Part shown: positions 34,645 through 45,853 of the stretch, one piece after another
Position numbering within the stretch: the first letter of the stretch is position 1
Layout: the number at the start of each line of letters is the position of its first letter
DNA from: Pseudomonas viridiflava
GTDB taxonomy: Bacteria > Pseudomonadota > Gammaproteobacteria > Pseudomonadales > Pseudomonadaceae
Assembly (NCBI RefSeq): GCF_900602065.1
Contig: NZ_UWFN01000310.1
Span: 1 to 64,000, forward strand
DNA length: 64,000 nt
Reading direction: 5' to 3'
Notes under the pieces: generated by a model
What the model was told of the DNA's origin: nothing
The model's input: the letters and a program-made list of their open reading frames with translations, nothing else
The model's database searches: none
Position numbers and translations under genes: made by a program

Positions 34645-35316
34645 ATGAAAACTATCGACGACACCCCTGTGATTTCACCTTCGCGGGTATCACTGACGGG
34701 GCGCAAGAATAATCCGGAAAAAACCCGGGATGACATCCTGCAGGCGGCCATCGCCGAATTTGTCGCGCAGGGGTTATCGGGGGCGCGGGTCGATGCCATC
34801 GCAGAGCGTACCAAAACGTCCAAGCGAATGATCTATTACTACTTCAACAGTAAGGAGCAGTTGTACGCCGAGGTTCTGGAGAAGCTTTATGGCGATATTC
34901 GCCGCACTGAAAGCGGGCTCAATCTGGATGCACTGGAGCCGATGCAAGCCATCGAGCGACTGGTGGAATTCACGTTTGATCACCATGACCGCAACGTCGA
35001 CTTCGTGCGGATCGTCTGCATCGAGAACATCCATAACGGCGAGAACGTCAAACAGTCACCGACGATTCGCGAGCTGAGCCAGAACATTGTCAGCATTCTC
35101 GACAAAATCCTGCGCCGCGGGGAACACGAAGGCGTGTTTCGCCAAGGCGTGAACGCTATTGACCTGCATCTGATGATCAGCTCGTTCTGTTTTTACCGGA
35201 TTTCAAACCGCCACACCTTTTCCGAGATATTTCAGATTGAATTGGTCAACGACGAGATCAAACAGCGGCACAAGGCGATGCTGTGTGATTCGGTGAGCCG
35301 TTACCTGCGGCCTTGA
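34645..35316 (+). CDS. TetR/AcrR family transcriptional regulator
   Basis: 223 residues. The N-terminal helix-turn-helix is GARVDAIAERTKTSKRMIYY followed by YFNSKEQLYAEVLEKLY (about residues 50-85), preceded by the usual PEKTRDDILQAAIAEFVAQG. The remaining helical domain would bind the ligand. It starts 94 bp after quiC and is likely the local regulator of the shikimate cluster. Its ligand, probably a pathway intermediate, is inferred from context only. Confidence 0.9.
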   Translation: MKTIDDTPVISPSRVSLTGRKNNPEKTRDDILQAAIAEFVAQGLSGARVDAIAERTKTSKRMIYYYFNSKEQLYAEVLEKLYGDIRRTESGLNLDALEPMQAIERLVEFTFDHHDRNVDFVRIVCIENIHNGENVKQSPTIRELSQNIVSILDKILRRGEHEGVFRQGVNAIDLHLMISSFCFYRISNRHTFSEIFQIELVNDEIKQRHKAMLCDSVSRYLRP

Positions 35317-35336
35317 ATCGCCAAGTGCACCGAATC

Positions 35337-35412
35337 CTTGTAGGAGCTGCCGAAGGCTGCGAAAGCATTACTTGTTACGTCGCCATTCGCAGCCTGCGGC
35401 AGCTCCTACAAG
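35337..35412. repeat. REP palindrome (TGTAGGAGCTGCCGAAGG type)
   Basis: Left arm CTTGTAGGAGCTGCCGAAGG from 35337; right arm ends CAGCTCCTACAAG at 35412, with one mismatch in the stem. It lies between the convergent tetR-type gene and aroE paralogue. Confidence 0.85.
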
Positions 35413-35422
35413 TGTGTCGCTC

Positions 35423-36283
35423 TTAATCACCCATACCTGCGAAGTGCTCCTGCATGCGCCCGGCATCCGCAGTCTGACCGCTGAATAGCTCAAACGCCTT
35501 GACCGCCTGAAACACCGCCATGGTGCCACCATCCAGCGTGCGGCATCCCAGGGCGCGTGCATGCCTGAGCAGTTCGGTTTCCAGCGGGAAATAAATGATT
35601 TCTGCGACCCACAGGTCTTTGTGCAGCAGTTCGGGTGGCAACGGAGTACCGGGCAGTTTGGTCATGCCGACCGGGGTGGTGTTGACCAGGCCGTCAGCCG
35701 CCGCCATGGCTTCGCGCAAATCCCGCCCGACCAACGCCCGATTTTCGCCGAAATGGGCGTTGAGGTTGTCCACCAAACCCTGTGCTCGCGCCGGGTCCAC
35801 CTCAAAAATACTCAATTGCTCGACACCTTCAGCCAGCAAGGCATGGGCCACCGCCGCGCCAGCACCGCCAGCGCCCATCTGCACCACGCGCCTGCGGCGC
35901 ACATCATTGAGCCCGCGGCGGAAACCTTCGGCAAAACCCAGGCAGTCGGTGTTGTGGCCGATGCGCTGACCGTCCTTGAACAGCACCGTGTTCACCGCGC
36001 CGATGCCTCTGGCTTCAGGCGACAGGTCATCCAGTAACGGGATCACCGCTTGCTTGCAGGGGAAAGTGATATTCAGACCTGTGTAGCCCATGTGTTGAGC
36101 GCTGTTGAGCAGGTCGGGCAGGGCGGTGATGTCCAGTTTAAGGGCATCAAGGTCAAGCAATCGATAAAGGTAGCGAATGCCTTGGGCATCACCTTCATGT
36201 TCGTGCAGTGCGGGGGTGCGAGAAGCCTGGATACCGGAGCCGATAAGGCCCGCTAGAATGGACGGTTTACGGTTTACAGTCAT
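35423..36283 (-). CDS. Shikimate/quinate 5-dehydrogenase paralogue (AroE family)
   Basis: 286 residues. The N-terminal substrate domain has SRTPALHEHEG in place of the S-x-S of biosynthetic AroE; the catalytic Lys is in NITFPCKQAV and the Asp in GHNTDCLGFAEG. The NAD(P) domain has QMGAGGAGAAVAHAL and IFEVDPARAQGL; an acidic residue after the second strand (FEVD) suggests NAD rather than NADP. The match to AroE-like catabolic enzymes and the location next to quiC and a permease point to oxidation of shikimate or quinate for growth. Biosynthetic aroE is expected elsewhere. Confidence 0.85.
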   Translation of the reverse strand: MTVNRKPSILAGLIGSGIQASRTPALHEHEGDAQGIRYLYRLLDLDALKLDITALPDLLNSAQHMGYTGLNITFPCKQAVIPLLDDLSPEARGIGAVNTVLFKDGQRIGHNTDCLGFAEGFRRGLNDVRRRRVVQMGAGGAGAAVAHALLAEGVEQLSIFEVDPARAQGLVDNLNAHFGENRALVGRDLREAMAAADGLVNTTPVGMTKLPGTPLPPELLHKDLWVAEIIYFPLETELLRHARALGCRTLDGGTMAVFQAVKAFELFSGQTADAGRMQEHFAGMGD

Positions 36284-36398
36284 GGCGATCGGCTCTTATT
36301 AGATGCCGCATCCCGGGATCGAAGGATGCGGTTTCAGCAAAATGTACCAGATGGTTAATTTTGCGGAAGAGCCAAGATGAAGGCAAGACGATAAATCT

Positions 36399-36413
36399 GT
36401 TCGGTTATCGCCC
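36399..36413 (+). promoter_or_regulatory. Second PcaR-box-like site upstream of the aroE paralogue
   Basis: GTTCGGTTATCGCCC matches the site before quiC in 13 of 15 positions and the recalled PcaR box in 12 of 15. It lies 116-130 bp upstream of the minus-strand start at 36283. Confidence 0.45.
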
Positions 36414-36445
36414 TTGTTGATGAACCTGAAATGGAATGGAATGAG

Positions 36446-36542
36446 ATCCTGTGGGAGCCGAGCTTGCTCGCGATGCAGAAGACACAGCTAGAAGACATAC
36501 CGCGTTATCGTTTATCGCAGGCAAGCACTGCTCCCACAGGAT
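36446..36542. repeat. REP palindrome, mixed type
   Basis: ATCCTGTGGGAGC (from 36446) pairs with GCTCCCACAGGAT (to 36542); the centre is diverged (GAGCTTGCTCGCGATG against ATCGCAGGCAAGCACT). Confidence 0.8.
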
Positions 36543-36571
36543 TGGGTCCTGTCAGTAGGTCCCTGAGCTAC

Positions 36572-39316
<2,745 letters not shown>

Positions 39317-39534
39317 GAAATAACTCCTTTGACGCGTCCGCACGGTACGGACTGGACGATTGAAATCCTTTGCAAGCTGGCGTCGCTTCAGTTTTTGCGC
39401 CGCTTGTTATTGATGGCTTGTGTAGTACTGGACCAGCCGTTCGCTCCACTGGTTCCTGATTCAGCTATCATGCTCGCCTTTTGCGTCGCTGAGATTAACC
39501 CTCTCGTATAGGTCGACGTGTTCAGGAGCACCCC

Positions 39535-40602
39535 ATGAACACCCTGTTTATGCACTGTCGCCCGGGCTTCGAAGGTGAAGTCTGTTCGGAAATCGCCGAG
39601 CATGCGGCGCGCCTCAATGTCTCAGGCTACGCCAAAGCCAAGCCGAATACGGCGTGCGCGGAATTCGTCTGCACGGAAGATGACGGCGCCGAGCGATTGA
39701 TGAACGGCCAACGCTTCTCGAAACTGATCTTCCCCCGTCAGTGGGCCAGAGGTGTGTTTCTGGAGTTGCCGGAAACCGACCGCATTAGCGTGATCCTGTC
39801 GCACATGGCTGATTTCGCGACGTGCGGCAGTTTGTGGCTGGAAGTGGTGGATACGAATGATGGCAAGGAGCTGTCGACTTTTTGCCGCAAGTTCGAAGCC
39901 CCTTTACGCAAAGCGCTGACCCTGGCTGGCAAGTTGGTAGAGGACCCGCGCAAGCCGCGTTTGCTGCTGACATTCAAGAGTGGTCGCGAGGTGTTTCTTG
40001 GTCTTGCAGACGCCGACAACTCGGCGATGTGGCCCATGGGCATTCCGCGCCTGAAGTTCCCCCGCGAAGCGCCAAGCCGTTCGACCCTCAAGCTGGAAGA
40101 GGCCTGGCATCACTTCATCCCGCGTGATCAGTGGGATGAGCGTCTGTCCGGGGATATGACCGGTGTCGATCTTGGCGCAGCGCCAGGTGGCTGGACGTAC
40201 CAGTTGGTGCGCCGTGGCATGCTGGTGGCTGCAATCGATAACGGGCCAATGGCCGAAAGCCTGATGGACACCGGTCTGGTTCAGCACTTGATGGCCGACG
40301 GTTTTACCTACAAGCCACGTCAACCGGTGGACTGGATGGTCTGCGACATCGTCGAAAAGCCTGCGCGTAATGCCGCTTTGCTGGAAACCTGGCTGGGCGA
40401 AGGCTTGTGCCGCGAAGCCGTGGTCAACCTCAAGTTGCCGATGAAGCAGCGATACGCCGAAGTCAGCCGTCTGTTGCAACGTATTGAAGAAGGCTTCGAG
40501 GCACGGGGCATTCGTGTCGAAATCGGCTGCAAGCAGCTGTACCACGACCGCGAAGAAGTGACCTGTCATCTGCGTCGGCTGGATGGTAAGCGCAAGGGGT
40601 AA
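39535..40602 (+). CDS. rlmM: 23S rRNA 2'-O-ribose C2498 methyltransferase RlmM
   Basis: 355 residues. The N-terminal THUMP-like domain (MNTLFMHCRPGFEGEVCSEI) is followed by a Rossmann methyltransferase domain with the SAM motif VDLGAAPGGWTYQLVRRG near residue 215 and the catalytic region VNLKLPMKQRY. It modifies C2498 of 23S rRNA with SAM. It is divergent from acnA and starts after AGGAGCACCCC. Confidence 0.96.
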   Translation: MNTLFMHCRPGFEGEVCSEIAEHAARLNVSGYAKAKPNTACAEFVCTEDDGAERLMNGQRFSKLIFPRQWARGVFLELPETDRISVILSHMADFATCGSLWLEVVDTNDGKELSTFCRKFEAPLRKALTLAGKLVEDPRKPRLLLTFKSGREVFLGLADADNSAMWPMGIPRLKFPREAPSRSTLKLEEAWHHFIPRDQWDERLSGDMTGVDLGAAPGGWTYQLVRRGMLVAAIDNGPMAESLMDTGLVQHLMADGFTYKPRQPVDWMVCDIVEKPARNAALLETWLGEGLCREAVVNLKLPMKQRYAEVSRLLQRIEEGFEARGIRVEIGCKQLYHDREEVTCHLRRLDGKRKG

Positions 40603-40615
40603 TCATCTTGCCCCT

Positions 40616-40703
40616 GTAGGAGTGAGCTTGCTCGCGATAGCTACCTGACAATCAAAAAAGCGTTGCCTGATCAGACGCTATCGCGAGCAAGCTCACTCCT
40701 GCG
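40616..40703. repeat. REP palindrome (TGTAGGAGTGAGCTTGC type)
   Basis: Left arm TGTAGGAGTGAGCTTGCTCG from 40616 and right arm CGAGCAAGCTCACTCCTGCG to 40703. Pairing extends inward (ATAGC/GCTAT). It sits between the convergent rlmM and usp genes. Confidence 0.85.
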
Positions 40704-40717
40704 GTGTATTCGGCAGG

Positions 40718-41578
40718 CTACACCAGCAGCTGTTCCAGATGCTTGATGATCTCCTCGGTCTTCAATACCAGCACATCGCTCTCCAGTGAATCGAGCACCA
40801 CTTCGGCCGTGTTGCCGATCAGCGCCGCTGGAATGCCGGTGCGCGCCACGGTACCGATGATGGTCACTGCGGCATCCAGTTGCCGAGCTGTGAAAGGGAT
40901 CAAAACATCCGCCGGCCCTTCGGCAATGTGCAGGTGCGCATCATCGATATCGAATTCGGTCTGGAATGCCTGACATTGCTCGCGATAGCGCGCTTCAATG
41001 CTTTCCTTGAGCTGAAACACCGGATCGGCTGCTGACAGCATGGGGGAAGGGTGAGCCGCGATCACGTGCAAACGGCCCTTGGCCAGCGCGGCAATGTCAT
41101 AACCGTGATCGACGATGGAGTAGTGCAGGGCGCGGTGCTCGCCGTCGTGGTTACCCACATCAACAGCCGCCAGGATCACGCCTTCTGTCCATGGCCTGTC
41201 GGTTTTCACCATCAGAACCGGACTTGGGCATAAACGCAGCAGCTTCCAGTCCTCAGGTGTGAGCAAGGCTTTTTTCAATGGGTTGTCGGGGAAATGCTGT
41301 TTTATCACCAGCCCACAGCCTTCGGCCTGTTGCACCTGAATAATCGTGTGATGCTGGCTGCTGTCCCAGGTTTGTTCGGTGGTGGCTGAGAACCCTTCAT
41401 CAAGCAGACGCCGCTTCACCTCCGCGAGCACCGCCGTGTGCGGATGTTTTTCCTTGTCGCAGATCAGCAAGTGCAGGTGTGCGCCAGTGACCCCGGCGAT
41501 GAGCCGCGCTCGCTTGAGGGCCAGGCTGTCTGGGTGTTCGGGCTCTATGACTACCAGAATGCTGCGTATCGATTGCAT
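40718..41578 (-). CDS. Tandem universal stress protein (UspE-like)
   Basis: 286 residues with two Usp domains. The first starts MQSIRSILVVIEPEHPDSLA; the second starts near VILAAVDVGNHDGEHRALHY and ends with the nucleotide-binding-type loop DAAVTIIGTVARTGIPAALIGNTAEVVL. UspE-type proteins act in stress survival and motility; in P. aeruginosa some relatives respond to Anr, but no Anr box was seen here. The start at 41578 has GGAGAG upstream; an upstream ATG 14 codons earlier has none. Confidence 0.88.
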   Translation of the reverse strand: MQSIRSILVVIEPEHPDSLALKRARLIAGVTGAHLHLLICDKEKHPHTAVLAEVKRRLLDEGFSATTEQTWDSSQHHTIIQVQQAEGCGLVIKQHFPDNPLKKALLTPEDWKLLRLCPSPVLMVKTDRPWTEGVILAAVDVGNHDGEHRALHYSIVDHGYDIAALAKGRLHVIAAHPSPMLSAADPVFQLKESIEARYREQCQAFQTEFDIDDAHLHIAEGPADVLIPFTARQLDAAVTIIGTVARTGIPAALIGNTAEVVLDSLESDVLVLKTEEIIKHLEQLLV

Positions 41579-41617
41579 GACGTTCTCTCCCGGGTGCGTT
41601 ATCCCTGATGCACTCCA

Positions 41618-41629
41618 CAACTATAGTTG
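41618..41629. promoter_or_regulatory. 12-bp perfect palindrome CAACTATAGTTG
   Basis: It lies 40 bp upstream of the usp start and 106 bp upstream of miaE. Its centre TATAGT could be a -10, so it is a candidate operator overlapping a promoter. Confidence 0.35.
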
Positions 41630-41734
41630 CACTGCTCGCGGTGTAGCGTTGATGCACGTCAGCTCATTTCTATCGCCGGACGCGGGTCGCCCTCGTATAA
41701 TGCCCGGCCTTGTCGTTCGGCCTTCTGTGAGCCT

Positions 41735-42346
41735 ATGTACCCGATTCCCGAAATTGAAGCCTTCCTGCTTTGCCGCACACCCGACAGCTGGGTTCAGGCT
41801 GCATTGCGCAATCTGGACATCTTGTTGATCGATCACGCGAACAACGAAAAGAAGGCGGCCGGGGCGGCGTTCCAGTTCATGTTCCAGTACAACGACAAGT
41901 TTGATCTGCTGAGCAAGATGTCGCGCCTGGCCCGCGAAGAGTTACGGCACTTCGAGCAAGTGCTGAGCATTATCCGCAAACGCGAAATCCCCATGGCCAA
42001 CGTCAGTTCGGCGCGTTACGCCGGAGCGTTGCGTAAGCTCGTCCGTAATCACAACCCCTACAGACTGACCGATGCGTTGATCGTCGGCGCCATCGTCGAG
42101 GCCCGCTCCTGCGAGCGTTTTGCCTGTCTGGTACCGCACCTGGATGAAGAACTGGGCAAGTTCTACGCCGGTTTATTAAAGTCCGAAGCGCGGCATTTTC
42201 AGGACTACCTGAAGCTGGCCTATACCTATGGCGACAAGGCTGATGTCGACGCCAAAATCGAAGAAATCCGCTTCGCCGAGCGCGAATTGATTGAAAGCCC
42301 GGACGAAGAGTTCCGGTTTCACAGCGGTGTGCCCGCGTTAGTTTGA
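41735..42346 (+). CDS. miaE: tRNA-(ms2io6A)-hydroxylase MiaE
   Basis: 203 residues. A non-haem di-iron oxygenase that hydroxylates ms2i6A37 in tRNA. Iron-binding motifs of the ferritin-like four-helix bundle are visible: LAREELRHFEQVL, IVEARSCERF and KSEARHFQDYL. The start at 41735 (MYPIPEIEAFLLCRTPDSW) is the conserved N-terminus; the frame is open 36 codons further upstream. The reaction needs oxygen, so this tRNA mark can report oxygen supply. Confidence 0.95.
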   Translation: MYPIPEIEAFLLCRTPDSWVQAALRNLDILLIDHANNEKKAAGAAFQFMFQYNDKFDLLSKMSRLAREELRHFEQVLSIIRKREIPMANVSSARYAGALRKLVRNHNPYRLTDALIVGAIVEARSCERFACLVPHLDEELGKFYAGLLKSEARHFQDYLKLAYTYGDKADVDAKIEEIRFAERELIESPDEEFRFHSGVPALV

Positions 42347-42366
42347 GGCCCTGATTTTTTGAGACT

Positions 42367-42477
42367 GATGCAGTACCTGTGGGAGCGGTGCTTGCCCGCG
42401 ATAAACGATAACGCGGTGTGTCTTATGAACGCGTCTCATGCATCGCGGGCAAGCACCGCTCCCACAGGTACTGCATC
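42367..42477. repeat. REP palindrome with perfect 36-bp arms
   Basis: The arms 42367-42402 and 42442-42477 are fully complementary. The outer part, GATGCAGTAC, is specific to this locus; the inner part is the GTGGGAGCGGTGCTTGC core. The loop is 39 nt. It lies just after miaE. Confidence 0.9.
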
Positions 42478-42541
42478 TCTGCACGATTGTGCATGCAGCC
42501 AAAACACTTTTCCTTAAATACCAAGCAAGCTAATAAAAGCT

Positions 42542-42592
42542 TTGCCATTTGCTGCCTAAGCAGTAATATCGCCACATTCTCTGCCTAGGCAG
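42542..42592 (+). promoter_or_regulatory. Promoter of the marR-efflux operon with two MarR-type operators
   Basis: TTGCCA (42542-42547) and TAATAT (42564-42569) have a 16-bp spacer. Two 12-bp palindromes, CTGCCTAAGCAG (42552-42563; central AA unpaired) and CTGCCTAGGCAG (42581-42592; perfect), lie in the spacer and just after the -10, centred 29 bp apart. Repression by the MarR product is the obvious reading. Confidence 0.75.
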
Positions 42593-42608
42593 CTAATTTG
42601 GTGGATTC

Positions 42609-43097
42609 ATGAAACATTTCACTCCTGATAATCAGCAGTCGACGATCATGGGCATGCTGATCGGCCGCACCAATTCGCTGAAGGATCGCATCCTCGACAA
42701 GCAATTAGTGCCCTATGGCATCACTTTCTCGCAGTTCAAGGTGTTGATCATCGTGGCCCAGTTCCGCGCGGATACCCCCGCCGAATTGTGTCGGCACCTG
42801 TCGCTGGACAGCGGTTCCATGACCCGAATGCTGGACCGGCTTGAACAGAAGCAACTGATCGAGCGCACCCGATCGGCCACTGACCGGCGTCAGGTTCAGT
42901 TGGTCCTGACAGAGCAGGGACGAATCATCACCGACCAATTGCCGCAGATTGGCGCTGAAGCCATGAATGAATTGCTTGGCGTGCTGGATGCGGAAGAAGT
43001 GGCAAGTCTGGAGAGAATTCTCAGCAAGGTGCTGATCGATGCCAACGATCACATCGCCATTACCCGCCTTAGTTTCAAAGACAGAGGTGCAGAATGA
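42609..43097 (+). CDS. MarR family transcriptional repressor of the efflux operon
   Basis: 162 residues with a winged helix: TPAELCRHLSLDSGSMTRML as recognition segment, DRLEQKQLIERTRSATDRRQ as wing. The C-terminal and N-terminal helices give the dimer. It starts 17 bp past the second operator palindrome and overlaps the outer-membrane factor gene by 4 bp (ATGA), so it is coupled to the pump it should control. The inducer is unknown; phenolic or lipophilic compounds are typical. Confidence 0.93.
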   Translation: MKHFTPDNQQSTIMGMLIGRTNSLKDRILDKQLVPYGITFSQFKVLIIVAQFRADTPAELCRHLSLDSGSMTRMLDRLEQKQLIERTRSATDRRQVQLVLTEQGRIITDQLPQIGAEAMNELLGVLDAEEVASLERILSKVLIDANDHIAITRLSFKDRGAE

Positions 43098-44569
43098 GCC
43101 TTTCTGTATCGCGGGCGCGCTATAGCCTGTTGCTGATCGCCCTGAGTGTCGCCGGTTGCGCCAACTACAGCGGCCTGACCACCCAAGGTAAAAGCCTTGA
43201 CGCTAATAACCTGCAAGCCGAACACAGCCTGCAAGGTATTAGCCTGTCGCCTGCGACCTGGCCTAAACGTGACTGGTGGACAAATCTCGGCGATCCTCAA
43301 CTGAACGCCCTGATCAACGAAGCCCTGCGCGACAGCCCCGACATGCAGGTCGCCAATGCGCGCACTCATCAAGCCATGGCCTCGGCTTACGCTGCCGATG
43401 CGGCACGTATGCCGACGGTCGACGCCGACGCCAGTGTCAGTCGCTCGCGCCTGGCCCGGGATCAGGACCCAAGTGGCATGGGCGGGCGCTACAGCACGTT
43501 GCGCAGCCTGGCGGTCAACTTCAATTACAACTTCGATTTGTGGGGCGGCCAGCGCGCTGCCTGGGAAGCCGCCTTGGGTCAGGCTCGCGCAGCTGAAGTC
43601 GATGAGCAAGCTGCACGCCTGACCTTAGCCGCCGATGTGGCGCGGGCCTACAGCGATGTGGGTCAGGCTTACATCGTTCATGATCTGGCGACTGAGGACC
43701 TCAAGCGCACGCAGCAATTGCTCAACCTGGGCAATCAACGTCTGCAGTCCGGGATCGACAGCCAGTATCAGTATCAGCAGACCGAAAGCCTGGAGGCTAA
43801 CTCACAGGAGGCGCTGATCGCCGCGGAGAAAAGCCTGGGCAGCGCAAAAATCGCCTTGGCGGTGTTGCTCGGTAAAGGCCCGGATCGCGGTCAGGAAATC
43901 GCCCGTCCCAACGTACTCAAGCCTGCGGTCGTTGCCTTGCCGACTTCATTGCCCGCCGAGTTGCTGGGACGTCGGCCGGACATCGTCGCGGCCCGCTGGC
44001 GCGTTGAAGCCGCGAGCAAGAACATCGTGGCGGGCAAGACCAATTTCTATCCGAACCTGAACCTCAGTGCCGCTGCCGGGGCTGAGTCGTTGCTGGGTGA
44101 CGCGATGTTTGGTTCGGCCAGCCGCTTCTTCAATGTTGCTCCGACCATCTCCTTGCCGTTGTTCGATGGCGGCCGTTTGCGTGCTGATCTGGATGCTCGT
44201 GATGCCGATTACGACCTCGCCGTGGCGCAATACAACAAGAGCCTGGTGCGGGCCTTGGGGGACGTCAGCGACAACATCGGTCAGTTGCGTGCCATTGATG
44301 GCCAGATTCAGGCTCGCCAGCACGCCACTGACGTGGTCCAGCAATCATTCAATACCGTGACCCAGCGCTATGGCTCGGGGATCGGCAACTACCTGGACGT
44401 GCTGACTACCGAGCAGCAATTACTCCAGTCACAACGCCAACTGGCTGATCTCAACGCCGAACGAATCGATTTATCGATCCAGTTGATGCAAGCCCTGGGC
44501 GGTGGTTTCGAGGGCGAAAGTCTTTCCGACGCCACTTCATCAACTGCTTCGCTGACTAACTCAAGGTAA
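43094..44569 (+). CDS. Efflux outer membrane factor (NodT/TolC family lipoprotein)
   Basis: 491 residues. A lipoprotein signal (LLLIALSVAGCANYSG) gives Cys near residue 23 as lipidation site. Two repeated halves of the OEP family are seen (LNALINEALRDSPDMQVANA, then RRPDIVAARWRVEAASKNIV, with GRRPDI typical). It forms the trimeric outer-membrane channel of a tripartite pump. Overlap with marR and a 5-bp gap to the next gene show one operon. Confidence 0.93.
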   Translation: MSLSVSRARYSLLLIALSVAGCANYSGLTTQGKSLDANNLQAEHSLQGISLSPATWPKRDWWTNLGDPQLNALINEALRDSPDMQVANARTHQAMASAYAADAARMPTVDADASVSRSRLARDQDPSGMGGRYSTLRSLAVNFNYNFDLWGGQRAAWEAALGQARAAEVDEQAARLTLAADVARAYSDVGQAYIVHDLATEDLKRTQQLLNLGNQRLQSGIDSQYQYQQTESLEANSQEALIAAEKSLGSAKIALAVLLGKGPDRGQEIARPNVLKPAVVALPTSLPAELLGRRPDIVAARWRVEAASKNIVAGKTNFYPNLNLSAAAGAESLLGDAMFGSASRFFNVAPTISLPLFDGGRLRADLDARDADYDLAVAQYNKSLVRALGDVSDNIGQLRAIDGQIQARQHATDVVQQSFNTVTQRYGSGIGNYLDVLTTEQQLLQSQRQLADLNAERIDLSIQLMQALGGGFEGESLSDATSSTASLTNSR

Positions 44570-44574
44570 TCGTC

Positions 44575-45789
44575 ATGGCCACTGCCTCTAGCGAAAACAC
44601 TTCCGGGAATGCTCCGGATAACAGCAAAAAAGACACTAATCCACGTAAGCGCAAGCTGCTTCTGATTGGCCTGGCGCTAGTGGTCATTCTCGGCGGACTG
44701 GGCGTCTGGGCCTGGCATGAACTGTATGGCCGCTGGAATGAAAACACCGATGACGCTTATGTGAACGGCAACGTGGTGGAAATCACCCCGTTGGTCACCG
44801 GCACCGTTACCAGCATTGGTGCGGATGATGGTGATCTGGTCCGCGCCGGGCAGGTATTGCTGCAATTTGACCCTGCGGATGCCGAAGTCGGTCTGCAAAG
44901 TGCCGAGGCCAATCTGGGCAAAACCGTGCGTCAAGTGCGTGGCCTGTACAGCAATGTCGACGGCATGAAGGCGCAACTGGCAGCCCAGCGCGCTGAAGTG
45001 AAGAAGGCTCAGGACAACTACACCCGACGCAAGAGTCTGGCAGCCGGCGGGGCAATCTCACAGGAAGAACTGTCCCACGCACATGACGACCTGATCAGTG
45101 CGCAAAGCGCCTTGAGCAATGTCCAGCAGCAACTGGCCAGCAGCGTCGCGTTGGTGGACGACACCGAAGTGTCGTCACATCCGGATGTGAAGGCCGCGGC
45201 GGCGCAGTTGCGTCAGGCTTATCTGGCCAATGCTCGCAGCACCTTGATTGCACCTGTCACCGGTTACGTCGCCAAACGCACCGTGCAACTGGGCCAGCGC
45301 GTACAGCCGGGCACCGCGTTGATGGCAGTGATTCCGCTGGATCAACTGTGGATCGATGCCAACTTCAAGGAAACCCAACTGGGCAAAATGCGCATTGGTC
45401 AGCCGGTGGAAATCGAGTCGGATCTTTACGGCAGCGACGTGAAGTACAGCGGCACCATCGACAGTCTGGGTGCCGGTACCGGCAGTGCATTCGCTCTGCT
45501 GCCTGCACAGAACGCCACCGGTAACTGGATCAAGATCGTTCAGCGTGTTCCCGTTCGTGTCCACATCAACGCAGAAGAACTGGCGAAGCATCCGCTGCGC
45601 ATCGGTCTGTCCACGACGGTCAATGTCGATCTGCATGATCAGAGCGGTCCGGTATTGGCGCAGCAGCCGCCGAAGCAGGCTTCGTTCAGCACCAACGTCT
45701 ATGAGCAGCAACTGGCCGAGGCCGATGCCTTGATCAATCGCCTGATTCATGAAAACAGCGCACTGACCGGCAAGACTGCTCAGCGCTGA
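44575..45789 (+). CDS. HlyD/EmrA family periplasmic adaptor
   Basis: 404 residues. One N-terminal membrane helix (KLLLIGLALVVILGGLGVWA) anchors it. The lipoyl/barrel-sandwich halves are NTDDAYVNGNVVEITPLVTG and LIAPVTGYVAKRTVQLGQ, with a coiled-coil hairpin between (about residues 120-210). It links the inner-membrane EmrB-like transporter to the outer-membrane factor. VQPGTALMAVIPLDQLWIDA is the EmrA-type motif. Confidence 0.93.
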   Translation: MATASSENTSGNAPDNSKKDTNPRKRKLLLIGLALVVILGGLGVWAWHELYGRWNENTDDAYVNGNVVEITPLVTGTVTSIGADDGDLVRAGQVLLQFDPADAEVGLQSAEANLGKTVRQVRGLYSNVDGMKAQLAAQRAEVKKAQDNYTRRKSLAAGGAISQEELSHAHDDLISAQSALSNVQQQLASSVALVDDTEVSSHPDVKAAAAQLRQAYLANARSTLIAPVTGYVAKRTVQLGQRVQPGTALMAVIPLDQLWIDANFKETQLGKMRIGQPVEIESDLYGSDVKYSGTIDSLGAGTGSAFALLPAQNATGNWIKIVQRVPVRVHINAEELAKHPLRIGLSTTVNVDLHDQSGPVLAQQPPKQASFSTNVYEQQLAEADALINRLIHENSALTGKTAQR

Positions 45790-45853
45790 TCCGCCAATCC
45801 GCATGCCCCGGTCGTGATCGGCCGGGGCAGCGTCAAGTTTTCAGGGATTCGCG

